DNA of 64,000 nt from Flaccisagitta enflata (GCA_965153355.1 OZ231127.1:94922001-94986000), one strand, 5' to 3'; counted from the stretch's first letter, positions 11,243 to 23,631 are shown. The notes: a model not told the origin generated them from the sequence alone. Program-made: numbers and translations.

Positions 11243-11475
11243 GGGGGTGTTTCTAGTCAAAGAGAATCGCGTTTTGAAACGGCCACTTGGTCATTCTCTA
11301 CGTTTGTTCGCTCGCACCACTCACTCGCTCGCTCACTTGCTCCGTAGCGCTCCGCTTCGCTATGCTTGCCCGCTCTGTTCATGGGCTCCCTCACTCACTT
11401 CGCTCACTCCCTCGTGGGACAGTTGAAATTTTTCACGGGAGGGAACGCGTTTTTGTCTTTACTAGAAACACGCCC
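11243..11475. mobile_element. 233-bp PIF/Harbinger-like MITE with TAA TSD
   Basis: The left end GGGGGTGTTTCTAGTCAAAG pairs with the right end (CTTTACTAGAAACACGCCC), and TAA flanks both sides (11240-11242 and 11476-11478). A 3-bp TAA target and G-rich TIR are typical of PIF/Harbinger. The interior is CTCACTCGCTCG-like and non-coding. Confidence 0.65.
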
Positions 11476-11661
11476 TAAATGGTGGAATTCAAAGCGTGAT
11501 CTTTTTGACAGCCGTAAGTCAGTTTTTGTGAGCTCAAATCGGTTTATCAATCAGTCTGTCATTAAGCCAGTCGAAACAGACTCGATCTTGCTGTTCCGGC
11601 AATTCGTCTGTCACATTAGTCCGTCTATAAGTCTGTCACGTATGTCCGTCATTCGTCAATA

Positions 11662-12876
11662 CAGGGTGAACACTCTCAAATGCAAAAAAGTATTAAGCTT
11701 TTACTCCTAGATGCATCATCTTTATGACTGGGAATCATTTTTTTCCCTAAGACAGCGTGCCCACAAAGCCAACACTTAGGGTTTCAAAATGGGTCAAAAT
11801 AGAAAACATACATGAGTGAAAATAGAAAATCAAGTGAATAAAAATGATTGAGATAAGACATGCATAATAATTGAAAGCAAAATTTGCATCCATTCAGCAA
11901 GAGACTAAGATTTAGCCCATGTTATTGAGGAAGATTTACAGAAAATTTCTACAAATTTCTTTTTTGTCAATGACAAGGGGTTGGTCGAAATTATAAGTTT
12001 GCATAGAAAATGAAAAAATGAAAAAACAAAGAACATAGTTCTCTTCCCAAATCGTTTTTAGAGAGAACTATGATTTTGAAAATGCAAAATTTTTTTGGTT
12101 GTGGCTTTCTTATAATTTCGACCTCAGAAAAAAGAAAAAAATGTCAACAAAATTTTGCTAAAAATCTTGATTTTCTTGCTTTTTGCCATGAGAATTGCTT
12201 GTCAAAAGGCAACTTAAAGCGTAAAATATGAAACAGACATACATAACAAGTGTATCCAGTGACAACATGAGCAATGAAAACATTTGTGGATAGATAATTA
12301 GTCCATTATTGATGCAAAAGTGGGGTGAAGCACTTCATTTTTCCCTGGCCGATTTGACGTCCTAAGTACTATATTTGACGTTTTTTGTATAAAAAATTCA
12401 TTGGTCTGAGTTGATTAGTTTGTTCGTAACATCAGTTTGAAGTAAAATGAGTATTTTCAGTTTGAACTTGATTATTCACTTTTTTCACCAGGGCAGTTTT
12501 TTAATAAATTGCTCTGATATCTAAACGGCTAAAGACACGGCTGCCAAATTGGTTCCAATGAAAAAATGTGAAATAATCTTCCATTTGAGACTCATCTGAT
12601 ATCCATAGCTCAATTCGTCTTCAAACAAGAACAAATCAAAGAAAATCTCCTATGATTAAAGAAGAAGAATTTGAGCTGAAAATAAGCATCTTCTAGAAAT
12701 GCCTTTTTTACTACAATTTGATGTTGCGGGCAAAGTATTCAACTCAGACCCATGAAATTTTTATACAATAAACATCAAACATAGTACTTTAAGTGAAAAA
12801 TGATTCCAGGCCATAAGATTGATGCATCAAGGTGTAAAAGCTTAATACTTTTTTGCATTTGACAATGTTCACATTG
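11662..12876. mobile_element. 1,215-bp foldback element with TA TSD
   Basis: The left TIR CAGGGTGAACACTCTCAAAT GC pairs with the right end (reverse complement CAATGTGAACATTGTCAAAT GC). Pairing continues through AAAAAAGTATTAAGC and GATGCATCA. TA flanks at 11660-11661 and 12877-12878. Additional internal inverted blocks (about 12360-12420 against 12735-12800) suggest a multi-hairpin structure. No ORF of transposase length. Confidence 0.7.
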
Positions 12877-12878
12877 TA

Positions 12879-13374
12879 GGTATATCACATCGATCCTTCA
12901 TTTAGTCTTCCAAATTGGCCTGTCAAAAAGCATTTTACCAGGAGCTGTGCCAAGAAGGCCAATACGTGCATCAGGAATTAAGCATGGTCGACGGATTTAC
13001 TAACAGAGAGACAAACGGGCTGTCTTAGCCTCTTACTCTTATTCGAACCACATTCTGGGGCCACTATGTTTTGAAATGAGACACATAGATTTGACATTGT
13101 TGCAATGACATCCAAAATTGTGGAAAGCAATGTTATTATTAAAGCTATATCATCATATCATTACCGCTATATTATTCAAGTTATATTATTTTTGGTATCG
13201 TTAAGATTTAACCAAATCTACATCAGTATCAAAATCAGTACTACGCGAAGAAAGAAAGGCACAATAAAACTCTCACTAATGGACAAGATGATGGTGACTT
13301 TTTTCCCTGTCTTTCGCTGTTTCATTAGTATTCATGGGGGAGATAAGAAGCGGCGCTTGGGAGAGTAAAAGGAA

Positions 13375-13376
<2 letters not shown>
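12879..13376. other. Unclassified spacer
   Basis: AT-rich; no gene or recognised repeat. Confidence 0.5.

Positions 13377-13377
<1 letters not shown>

Positions 13378-13458
<81 letters not shown>
13378..13458. repeat. (GA)n microsatellite
   Basis: A perfect run of about 80 bp. Confidence 0.95.
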
Positions 13459-13461
<3 letters not shown>

Positions 13462-13630
13462 AGGAGCGTTGACAATAATACTGCTGAATAACTGTTGTCT
13501 CATTAATTGGAAAGAGAACAACGCCGTGTACATTGCATAATTAGCTCTAAGTTGTGCAGGAGAAGCGTGGCAAAAAGAGACAAACTGATGAAGAGACAAG
13601 AGACAAAAAACATGTCAGAGTCAGATAAGC

Positions 13631-13925
<295 letters not shown>

Positions 13926-14749
13926 TTTATTTGTGCGCGAAGAGACAGAGTTGGATAGACCAATGGGAGAATAGACAGTGAGTGATCGTGAGAGTCGAGA
14001 AACAGAAATAGATGGGAAGGGGGAAAAATAAATGATGTGTGATGGGGCAAAGGACCAGACTGAAATTATGGCTTTTTTGATGACCATGACCAGTTGCCAA
14101 AATGACCAAGATACAGTGAGTTCAGTTGAAAGGCATTCCTAGTGTTTCCACCCCCCCCTTTAAAAGTATTGGGAAACAAGTATTCTGGAGAAATTATAAT
14201 GCATCCATTTTTCAATAGCCTGCCATCGCAATCATACATTAGTCAGGTGCATTGTGTCATCATTGTTTGAACACAGATCTTGTCAAAAACCAACCAATAG
14301 AGAGACGGACAAACGGACAGACAGACAAGCGGACGGACGGACAAACCATGTCATAGCGAGACCTGTACATGTTTATCGGTACATGATAGAGAGAGGAGCA
14401 CATTATGAGACACAAAGTCTGAAACTTCGCTTGCGGTTTGACAAAGATTCATCGGTCTGGTTCATTGATATTCAACTCCTGATACCGACTTATGATAACT
14501 TCACTGTAAATGTCAAGCAAAAAGAGTCTCCAGCAAAGAGGAAAAAATTCCCCTGCCCAGCTCAGGTGGAAAGAGGCAGACGGAAAAACGATACATCATG
14601 AAGGAGGTAAAAAAAAAACAAAAAATGAGAGAGAAAAATATGGGCAGTTCAAATAAGGCCTTAAGAAGAGAAACAAGACCGTACACACGGTTTCCCCCCC
14701 CCAGTCGTGAACGGATCGAGTCTGAAAAAAGAAAACTGCGGGGTATTGT
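13926..14749. other. Unclassified sequence with fragments of the AACAA/CTAAAAA family
   Basis: Bases 14304-14345 form a GGACAGACAGACAAGCGGAC tetranucleotide tract like those inside family elements. Around 14677 AGACCGTACACACGG resembles a diverged 5' end. The remainder is unclassified. Confidence 0.4.
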
Positions 14750-15125
14750 AACAAGGCCGGACACACAGCTACGAAAGTCGCGCGCGGGTGGGTAACATCT
14801 GTACACATATTTTTGTCAAATTACAGCATACGTTAAAAATGCAAAAAGCATACTTCTAGTGTGTCTACTGTGATGAAATTTTTGCTGTTGTGAGCCGAGC
14901 GTCTAAGTAAGGTTAAATTAAAATTTCATCTCACTGGGTCAACTGGAAGTATCATTTTTATGTGTTTTATAATTTCTATGCTTTGACAATAATATGTGTA
15001 CAGGTGTTAGGTGCAGTGATGCAAAAGACGTCTGAAACATCAAAAAAGCTAACGGTGACCGACCAACAGACTGACCGATGGACCAGCATAGCGGGTCATA
15101 CGGTCGCGTAGCACGCGACTAAAAA
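14750..15125 (+). mobile_element. AACAA/CTAAAAA-family element, subfamily 1, long form
   Basis: The 5' end AACAAGGCCGGACACACAGC leads to AAGTCGCGCGCGGGTGGG. The 3' part has GTGACCGACCAACAGACTGA CCGATGG, then the hairpin GTCGCGTAGCACGCGAC and CTAAAAA. It is about 150 bp longer than the 8749 copy because of AT-rich internal sequence. Confidence 0.7.
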
Positions 15126-15815
15126 TGAATTTTTGAAACAGCACAACGCAAATACGAAGAAGCCAGTAACACACGTATGAGTTTGACAACATTTCATTAC
15201 AGACAATAACATCAGAGCCTTTGGAGCTTTTACTGATGTTTAATGCGCACCCTTCACAGCTATCCTTAGAATTATCAGAAATTCCAACTCGACCCTTACC
15301 AAAGACCGGTTCAACAGATACAAATCCACACCAAGAAAAACCTATAATTGTCAGCTTTTTATAAAATGTGCAAATAACAAGAAAGAGTGCCAGATATATG
15401 TGTTGAGCTGTGGGGGCGAGGTAGATATTCCTCACACCTATCTGATCTTCCCATTGTAAAATGCTCATTCCATCAATGACCTTATTTCAAGATTTTTCCC
15501 ACTAATTGAGAATAATCCGAGTCACTCCGAGTCAACCCCAAACTCAGATTACCGTGGGACAACTAGACCGATGGATAGACTGATATATGGATGCATTGCC
15601 TGAGCCAACAGATCGATGATGATGTGTTTTGCGGACTGCGGAGGAACAACCCATCACAGCAAGACTCACACGTCATTTTGCGCAATTACGACTTCCGGTG
15701 GAATATATTTTGACGTGGTAATCATTTTCGGCGCGACGGGAGTCAAGTGGTCAACCAAATAATTATGAGTCTAGCAGCTTCAGTCGTCATATGAAAGATG
15801 ACGCTTGACTAACGT
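15126..15815. other. Mostly non-repetitive sequence, possible exon relic on the minus strand
   Basis: A minus-strand ORF of 139 codons runs 15468-15049. Its last 26 codons lie in the neighbouring transposon, but the first 113 are of mixed composition with several cysteines. No domain was recognised, so it is not called as a gene. Confidence 0.3.
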
Positions 15816-15825
15816 GGTGAAATAG

Positions 15826-16500
15826 ACGAATGATGACAGTGATGAATGTTAAACGATGACTTGAACGAATGATGACAGTGATGAATGTTGAACGATGACT
15901 TGAATGAATAATGACAGTGATGAATGTTGAATGATGACTTAAACAAATGACGACAGTGATGAATGTTGAACGATGACTTGAACGAATGATGACAGTGATG
16001 AATGTTGAACGATGACTTGAACGAATGATGACAGTGATGAATGCTGAACGATGACTGAAACAAATGATGACAGTGATGAATGTTGAACGATGACTTAAAC
16101 AAATGATGACAGTGATGAATGTTGAACGATGACTTGAACGTATGATGACAGTGATGAATAAAGAACGATGACTTGAACAAATGATGACAGTGATGAATGT
16201 TGAACGATGACTTATCAAATGACGGCAGTGATGAATGTTGAACGATGACTTAAACGAATGATGACAGTGATCAATGTTGAATGATGACTTAAACAAATGA
16301 CGGCAGTGATGAATGTTAAACGATGACTTAGATGAATGATGGCAGTGATGAATGTTGAACGATGACTTGAACGAATGATGACAGTGATGAATGTTGAACG
16401 ATGATTTGTACAAATGATGGCAGTGATGAATGTTAAACGATGACTGTGATGAAGGCAGAGGACTCTGATGAATGAACAACGATGACTTAGACGAATAATC
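15826..16500. repeat. 39-bp minisatellite
   Basis: About 17 imperfect copies of a 39-bp unit (GATGACTTGAACGAATGATG ACAGTGATGAATGTTGAAC). Because 39 is a multiple of three and the unit lacks stops in several minus-strand frames, long overlapping ORFs appear, one encoding a 13-residue repeat with an IHHCHH core. The simultaneous openness of frames argues that it is a plain minisatellite. Confidence 0.9.
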
Positions 16501-16514
16501 AATAATGACAATGA

Positions 16515-16700
16515 CGAAGTCCTGTAGAACATCGGGGGACTTTCATTGTGCGTCCGTTCGTCCGGGGGGCCCCCCCCCCCCCCCCCAGGCCCTCTCAGGC
16601 CTAAAATCTGCCTTCTCAGGCCTGACATCTGCCTTCTCAGGCCTTGAATCTGCCCACTCAGGTCTGAAATATGCCCTCTCAGGAAGGAAATCCGTCCCTT
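16515..16700. mobile_element. Half copy of the GTCCTGTAGAACAC foldback repeat
   Basis: It begins GTCCTGTAGAACATCGGGGG, has a C-run and about five 20-21-bp units of the form TCAGGCCTGAAATCTGCCCT. A complete version lies at 44555-45625. No second arm is seen here. Confidence 0.6.
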
Positions 16701-17128
16701 CAATCATGGAGAGTGACTGCGTTGAATGAAGGTCGATAACAGCTAAAGAGCTTATTCTAACCCGCCCGTAAGTAGTGATCGGTTATATCAGCTTATATCA
16801 GCTCATTGCCCAGATCCATGGTTTTCACGAGCTGGAAGAAAAAAGAATATGGAACACAAAAGCCACGAACTGAGCTGTGAGAAATATTGGGAAAAAACGA
16901 GAGCAAAACCAAAACAATGACAGGGACAACAAAGTGGTAGAAACCTAGAAATATCGCATTCTGTTGAGGATGTGTGGGTTTTTAAGAGTGCATTGGTAAG
17001 TATATGGTCTTGGGGGTTAGTACTTGGTGGTTAAAGACCCAGAGTTATCCAATATCACTTCAGCTGGTGTCTAGGGCGAGGGATAGTCAAGACTGCATTG
17101 GAACCGACCGGAGGTTCATGATTAAAAG
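16701..17128. other. Unclassified spacer
   Basis: No gene or recognised repeat. Confidence 0.5.
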
Positions 17129-17176
<48 letters not shown>

Positions 17177-17285
17177 GCTGTTGTTGCTGTTGTTGTTGTT
17201 GTTGTTGTTGTTGTTGTCGTTGTTGTTGTTGTTATTTTTAGTGTTGTTTTTACTTTTGCTATTGAAGTTGTTTTTGTTTTTGTTT

Positions 17286-17323
<38 letters not shown>

Positions 17324-17419
17324 ATTGTTGTTGTTGTTACAGTTGTTGTTGTTGTTACAGTTGCCGTTGTTTTTTTGTTTGTTTGTTGCTTTTGCTGCAG
17401 TTTTTGTTGTTGTTGTTGT

Positions 17420-17502
<83 letters not shown>

Positions 17503-17505
17503 ATT

Positions 17506-17591
<86 letters not shown>

Positions 17592-17594
17592 ATT

Positions 17595-17680
<86 letters not shown>

Positions 17681-17690
17681 CGTGGTAGTT
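17129..17690. repeat. (GTT)n microsatellite, interrupted
   Basis: About 560 bp of TTG repeats with interruptions (TTTTTG, TTATTG, a TTTGTTTGTTTG patch). It produces spurious polyleucine, polyvaline, polyasparagine and polythreonine frames. Confidence 0.97.
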
Positions 17691-17809
17691 GTTGCGCCAC
17701 TTAGCTGAAGAACAACGCTCACTGAACGACTATCAAGCGAAGCACGCACAAATGTTTGCCACGAGTAATCATGGCCATTGATCGATCGAAAGTAAACAAA
17801 GGGAAGAAT

Positions 17810-17811
<2 letters not shown>

Positions 17812-17888
<77 letters not shown>

Positions 17889-17898
17889 CCAGACAACC

Positions 17899-17934
<36 letters not shown>

Positions 17935-17998
17935 TGACAGACAGACAGACAGACAGACGGACAGACAGACAGACAGAGACTGAAAGACAGACAGACAG
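17812..17998. repeat. (GA)n then (ACAG)n compound microsatellite
   Basis: GA at 17812-17884, then ACAG units from about 17896 to 17998 with occasional ACTG or ACGG changes. Confidence 0.95.
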
Positions 17999-18275
17999 AA
18001 AGCCTTAGTGAAATCAGTAGCCACTCTTTCAGTGTTATCAATTCCCACGATAATAGTCAGAAAATACGCATCCAACCTGGACGAATAAAAAACCGCCAAC
18101 AGTTCTTATCCTGCTTTATCATTATTTTGGCAGTCCATGTTTATTTCAGCTCCGTTTCGAAAATAGAAATTGATCAAAGATTTCATCTTTGAAGTTGAAC
18201 CGCGTATGAGAGCAAAGTTGATAACTTGCTTGAATAGAGCAACTTTTTTCAAGAGTGGCTTCTGATTTCTCTAAT

Positions 18276-18276
<1 letters not shown>

Positions 18277-18310
<34 letters not shown>

Positions 18311-18321
18311 GCGCACGCACG

Positions 18322-18390
<69 letters not shown>
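18277..18390. repeat. (ACAG)n-(GCAC)n-(AC)n compound microsatellite
   Basis: ACAG units to about 18310, a short GCAC patch, then about 68 bp of AC. Confidence 0.95.
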
Positions 18391-18816
18391 CAGGTATGTC
18401 CTTGTTTAAAACAGCCCCGCGATTTGGCCCCATATTTTGGTGCTATATCTGGGTTAAGAGATCTGGACCATGTAAAAGCAAGCCAGATCTCTTTTCATCT
18501 ATATTCACTCCATCTTCTATGAAGACAACAGTACTGGATGGAGGATTAAAAATCGCCCCAGATCCCGGTCCTTATTCAGATGGAATCATACTCTAACTCT
18601 CTCTCTCTTTTTTTTTCTCTCTGTTTCTTTCTCTTTTTATTATTTCTGTTTCAAAAAAAAAACTCAAGGTCACTCTTTATAGAAAGCATATGTTAAACTT
18701 AACTTACAATCTATACAATTACCAAGACACACATAATTTTTTGAATGAATCATTTCTAAAGGTGAAGGTATCAAAAAAAGTTAGTAAAAATTCACAGACT
18801 CAAACACACAAATGTG

Positions 18817-18821
<5 letters not shown>

Positions 18822-18899
<78 letters not shown>

Positions 18900-18903
18900 A
18901 CAC
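18822..18903. repeat. (AC)n microsatellite in unit A
   Basis: The corresponding tract in unit B (23384-23455) is shorter by several repeats. Confidence 0.95.
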
Positions 18904-19081
18904 GCTCATGAGAGTAAGTTTTCTTCTCATATGTACAGTACACGTTAACGCTACAAGAGGCTTTTTACATCTATTGGTCTGTTCATCCACTTTTCATGAT
19001 TAACTAAAGATGGCACATGGTTAGCGGTACCTGATGCTCTGTTGGGGGTGATCCAGTGAAAAAGTGGGGTGAGAGCAGAGC

Positions 19082-19495
19082 CCATATCCTGTAGAACACA
19101 GGGGGAATTTCCAGATGTCCTGAGGGGGCATATTTCAGGCCTTAGAATTAGATGACTGATGTAGGCCACTGAAGGCGTATTTGAAGGCTGGAGGGCAGAA
19201 TTAGGGCTTGGAGAGCAGATTTGAGAATTTGAGAGCAAATTTATGTCACAGAGGGCTGGTTTGATGCTTGGTGGGCTAAGTGAAGGTCTGAAGGGCTAAA
19301 TTGACGGCTGGGAGGACAAATTTGAGGCCTTGATGGTCATTGGGGGAGAGGGGATGGAAAGACACAAGGATGGAAGGAAGGACAGACAGATGGATGGAAG
19401 GATAGATGGATGGAAGTACAGACTGACATCTGGAAATCCCCCCCTGTGTTCTACAGGAGATTGGCCTTTTGGGGCCGCTGCCCAAAAAGGTGGAA
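19082..19495. mobile_element. GTCCTGTAGAACAC foldback repeat, complete copy in unit A
   Basis: The left arm TCCTGTAGAACACAGGGGGA ATTTCCAGATGTC pairs with the right arm (GACATCTGGAAATCCCCCCC TGTGTTCTACAGGA). The right arm is followed by GGGGCCGCTGCCCAAAAAGG. Between the arms are degenerate 20-bp units (GGAGGGCAGAATTAGGGCTT type). Confidence 0.65.
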
Positions 19496-19607
19496 CTAGT
19501 GATGCAGGGTCACAATATTGTTGTGGATGGGCATCCAACCTCCAGCTTAGGGGCTTTTGACTCGACTCAACAAAATTTTGACCCTATGTCACTTGTTTCT
19601 TGTGCTA

Positions 19608-20040
19608 CACTTTTTTTTTATAAGAGACAACTTTTTTTAAATCAGCCTGGGTTTTCTTAAATTTCTGGCTGTTTTCAGCCTGAAATTCTCTTAAACTGTT
19701 CTTATTTTTTCGATGTTTATAAATATATTGATTGAATAAAAATACCTTATTTATAACAATTGTATCTTCAACTTGATAATTATCATGATCTTTTTTTACA
19801 TAATGCCTGATTTCATAGGCATAAAAATAAAAGAAGTTATTTCTAAAGATAGAAAAACCATATTTCTGAAAAATTTGAGTACAATTCATTTTTTAGATAT
19901 AAAACCATTAAAAAAAGTTTTTTTGAAAATAACCAAAACTAAATCTCAGCCTGGGCATTTTCTTATTTTGTTCTTAAAATTTTGGTAAATTTCAGGCTCA
20001 CGTCTCTTATAAACTGGTCTCTTATAAAATAAAAAAAGTG
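19608..20040. mobile_element. 433-bp TIR element with TA TSD, unit A
   Basis: The left end is CACTTTTTTTTTATAAGAGA and the right end is its inverted partner (TCTCTTATAAAATAAAAAAA GTG). TA sits at 19606-19607 and 20041-20042. CACT-initial TIRs with TA fit Tc1/mariner-type MITEs. An internal AGCCTGGG direct repeat lies near each end. The duplicate is at 24160-24594. Confidence 0.75.
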
Positions 20041-20124
20041 TATGGTTCTAAATACTTCTAATACTTATAGAGAAAATCAATACCAGATTTATGAATGGTT
20101 GCACTTAGAAATAGCAGCCCAAAG

Positions 20125-20440
20125 GCTGTAAGTGGTCAGCGGTACCCGTGCCCTGCTTGAGGAGTGTGTGATTTAAGTTGAGGGGGAGCAGGCCAGCGGC
20201 CCCAAAGGGGACAAAGTCCTGTAGAACACAGGGGGAATCTGTCCGTCCATCTGTCCGTTCATCCATCTGTTTGTCCCCCCTGCCCTATCCCTAGGGCTAC
20301 TCTCATTTTCCCACTGTTTGACTTTTGCTGACGGACAGACAGACGGACCAATGGATGGACCAATGGGCTGAAGGATGGACGAAGCCTCTTATAGAGTCTC
20401 TAGACTTGTGTGTCCACAACTATAGAGAAGAAGAAGCAAA
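20125..20440 (+). mobile_element. Foldback-repeat half copy plus AACAA/CTAAAAA-family 3' region
   Basis: It carries GGTCAGCGGTACCCGTGCCC, then CAGCGGCCCCAAAGGGGAC and GTCCTGTAGAACACAGGGGG, then a GACGGACAGACAGACGGACC tract and GCCTCTTATAGAG leading to TGTGTGTCCACAACTA. The same composite occurs in unit B at 24680-24995. Confidence 0.5.
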
Positions 20441-20454
20441 AGATAAAGAAGAAA

Positions 20455-20542
20455 AAAAAATAAAGAGGAAGAAGAAGAAGAAAAAGAAGAAGAAGAAGAA
20501 GGAGAAGAAGAAGAAGAAGAAGAAGAAGAAGAAGAAGAAGAA

Positions 20543-20574
<32 letters not shown>

Positions 20575-20675
20575 AAAAGAAAAGAAAAAAGAGCAGAAGA
20601 AGAAAAAAAAAGAAGAAAAAAAAGAGGAGGAAGAAGAGAAAAAAGGGGGGAGATTTTGGAGGAAAAAGGGGATGA

Positions 20676-20755
<80 letters not shown>
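20455..20755. repeat. (GAA)n polypurine tract followed by (GA)n
   Basis: GAA-rich to about 20640, GGGGAGATTTTGGAGG, then GA units from 20678. The spurious lysine-rich frame is not coding. Confidence 0.95.
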
Positions 20756-20759
<4 letters not shown>

Positions 20760-21322
20760 AAAAATGTGAGAAAGGTTTCACAGGTTCTGGAGTAAGAACA
20801 ACACGCGCGATCTGGCTCCATATTCCCTCTCAAATTGTGCTGTTGTTTTTAAAGCCAGATCTGGCTCATCACTATGAAGGGGAATGGTAATTAGGGCCAG
20901 AACTCGCACCAAAATATGGCCCCAAATTGCGCCACGGTTTTGAGGCATGGCATATCTCACACACACACACACATACAAACAGCATGGAGAGAGTAGAAAT
21001 ATTTTTGCTCAAGTGCTCAACTCTACAAACTCAATTACATTTCTATAAATATCCAAAAGGCGATGAAAGCCAAAATATTTGTATCTAATCCACACTATAA
21101 AAAACACACTTCCATAGCAACGCAAAAAAATGAACAAAAAAAAAGCAATTGAAAAAAGCACTTCCAAGGCAACGCAAAAAAAATTGAATAAAAAAACAAC
21201 AAATAAAAAAAAAGATGAAAAAAGGAATTTAGGCATGAGCTGGAAGGAAAGGAAGACATCTTAAGTTTTCAACGGAGAACCAGAAATAAGAGAGACCATT
21301 TGTGGAAAGCGCATAACAGAAA

Positions 21323-21606
21323 AACAAGCCCGACCGGGCAACGATGCGTCGGGGTCTTGTCTCTACGTGTATTGATTATGTGACATATATGGAGAGGCAG
21401 ATGGACGAACAGACGGGTCAAATGACTCAGTAGTAAAGGAGGCTCTCAAAACATGTTGGTTGATCATTTGTTTCAGTATAGGATCTCACCGTGGCCAAAA
21501 ACCGCCGAGAAACGCGGTTTTGCACTTGCGTAACGGACATACCAACCGACGGACGGACGGACAGACCCTTTTATAGAGATGCTTTCCTGACGGACGCATC
21601 TAAAAA
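21323..21606 (+). mobile_element. AACAA/CTAAAAA-family element, subfamily 4, unit A
   Basis: The 5' end is AACAAGCCCGACCGGGCAAC GATGCGTC. The 3' end has CCGACGGACGGACGGACAGA CCC, then GATGC, a loop, GACGCATC and TAAAAA. The 5' GATGCGTC is the inverted repeat of the 3' arm GACGCATC, the same architecture as subfamily 1 with a different stem. Related 5' parts occur at 25720, 26127 and about 55413. Confidence 0.65.
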
Positions 21607-21818
21607 GGGGACATAACATGGCCGGCAGTCTTTGAGAGGTGACAATTGAGAACGGAATTGGAAGGGACACACAGCGCGTGACGTGAGAGAAAAAGGAAAA
21701 AGGAAAAGAAGGTGAAAAAGTTGAAGAAGAAATTAAGATTTTCTTATCAACATGAAAACAAAATTCATTCAACAAAGTGTAGAACCTATAATGAACAATG
21801 CCGAGTAATAACCGTGTA

Positions 21819-22407
21819 CAGTACGATGGGAGCAATAACGACCTAGACTGGAGGATAGATTTTAGGTATCCTAATTTTATTTGTATCATGAAATATTTGA
21901 GATCTAGGTTAATTAAAGGTTGCTTTATTGAGTGAATGCATTTGCGTCTCTTAAACCTCAATTTGTGAGTCGAGCTCATTAAGACTTCATTTTTCAAAGT
22001 TCTAACCATTTTCATTAAATCGAGCAAAATTTTATATGTTTTTGAAAAAAAAAATCAGCTCAATCGGACTATTTTTACAGGTTTTACGGCTATGTTTAAT
22101 AAACAAAAGTTGTGCAATTTAATTTTTGAGCAAAACTTGAAATGGCCATAAAACCTGTAGAAATGAACCGATTGAGCTGATTTTTTTTCAATACCATATA
22201 AAGTTTTCCACCTGATCTATTGAGAACTTTGAAAAATGAAGTTTGGATGAGGTCAAGTCGCAAATTGAAGTTTGAGAGATGCAAACATTTTCACTTAATA
22301 AAGCAACCTTTAATTAGCCTAGATCTCAAATATTTCATGATACAAATGGAAGTAGGCTACCTAATATCTATCCTCCAGTCCAGGTCGTCATCGCTTTCAT
22401 CGTACTG
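21819..22407. mobile_element. 589-bp palindromic MITE with TA TSD, unit A
   Basis: CAGTACGATGGGAGCAATAA at the left pairs with the right end (reverse complement CAGTACGATGAAAGCGATGA), and pairing extends over most of both halves through GACTGGAGGATAGAT, TCAAATATTTCATGA and TCAGCTCAATCGG. TA flanks at 21817-21818 and 22408-22409. Same-length duplicate at 26623-27211. Non-coding, Tc1/mariner-like by TSD and CAGT end. Confidence 0.8.
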
Positions 22408-23137
22408 TAACAATCATTGGTACTGAAACACTTCCACTTGAAAACTAGGAAAATTATACTGCTATTTAACTCAGTTTAGGAAGATGGAATTTCTGTTTAA
22501 GTGTTTTAATACCATTGGACTACTTAATCCAAATTTTTCATGTGACTAAACCAATTACTTATTATCTTACAGTTATAATTTTGTTTACCCAATAATTGTA
22601 GCGCAGATGTTAAAAGAAAGGGGAGAAAGTCAAGAACCTGATAGTTAGTCTTCGAGTCCTGAGACCTGAGAGTCTGTTCATGATTCATGAATAAATCCCA
22701 GTTGAGAATGAAGAATATAAATGAAGAATAAATAAGGAAGAGTGGAAGATGGAAAATGTGCAGTTGAGAGGTTGCTCAAGAATCTTCTTGCTCTTGATTA
22801 AGATGAAGATTAGAATGAGGGCACTGGTGGATGAAGGAAGAAAACAGCTTTCGCATTTTCCTGGGTTTTTTTTTCTGAAAGAGGGTGTGGAGGAAGTGAT
22901 GCAGGGGGAAAGATAGTTATTGACTGGTGCGTGTTTAAGGGTGTGCAAAACATGTTTTATGGCACATTTTGCACAGTGGCCTCAATGGCTTTGCTATATC
23001 AGACAGTCTCTAAATAACACTCAGATAAGACCCCAACGGCGCCACTGTCATAAATGTAGTCTTCTCTATTCACTCCATCTTCTATGAAGACAACAGTACT
23101 GGATGGAGGATTAAAAATCGCCCCAGATCCCGGTCCT

Positions 23138-23185
<48 letters not shown>

Positions 23186-23380
23186 TGTTTCTTTCTCTTT
23201 TTATTATTTCTGTTTCAAAAAAAAAACTCAGGGTCACTCTTTATAGAAAGCATATGTTAAACTTAACTTACAATCTATACAATTACCAGGACACACATAA
23301 TTTTTTGAATGAATCATTTCTAAAGGTGAAGGTATCAAAAAAAGTTAGTAAAAATTCACAGACTCAAACACACAAATGTG

Positions 23381-23451
<71 letters not shown>

Positions 23452-23631
23452 ACACGCTCATGAGAGTAAGTTTTCTTCTCATATGTACAGTACACGTTAA
23501 CGCTACAAGAGGCTTTTTACATCTATTGGTCTGTTCATCCACTTTTCATGATTAACTAAAGATGGCACATGGTTAGCGGTACCTGATGCTCTGTTGGGGG
23601 TGATCCAGTGAAAAAGTGGGGTGAGAGCAGA

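Larger units (their letters stand above)
18502..23066. repeat. Tandem-duplicated 4.6-kb segment, unit A
   Basis: It starts TATTCACTCCATCTTCTATG and runs to the same words at 23067, where unit B starts. The order of components is identical in both units: TC tract, (AC)n, foldback repeat, 433-bp MITE, GAA and GA tracts, a 589-bp MITE, then AGAGGGTGTGGAGGAAGTGA and the TGTCATAAATGTAGTCTTCT end. Differences are point changes, microsatellite length and two large indels present only in B. Confidence 0.9.

Noticed and set aside
15826-16500. Possible CRISPR-like array (regular 39-bp repeat)
   Set aside because: There are no unique spacers between repeats; the whole period is repeated, and the context is eukaryotic.
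17004-17708. A 234-codon leucine/valine-rich ORF resembling a membrane protein
   Set aside because: It is translated (GTT)n with interruptions; the opposite strand gives polyasparagine and polythreonine of similar length.
21473-22027. A 184-codon minus-strand ORF that recurs in the duplicate at 26277-26831
   Set aside because: It runs across a Helitron-like 3' end and one arm of a palindromic MITE; its conservation simply reflects the tandem duplication.
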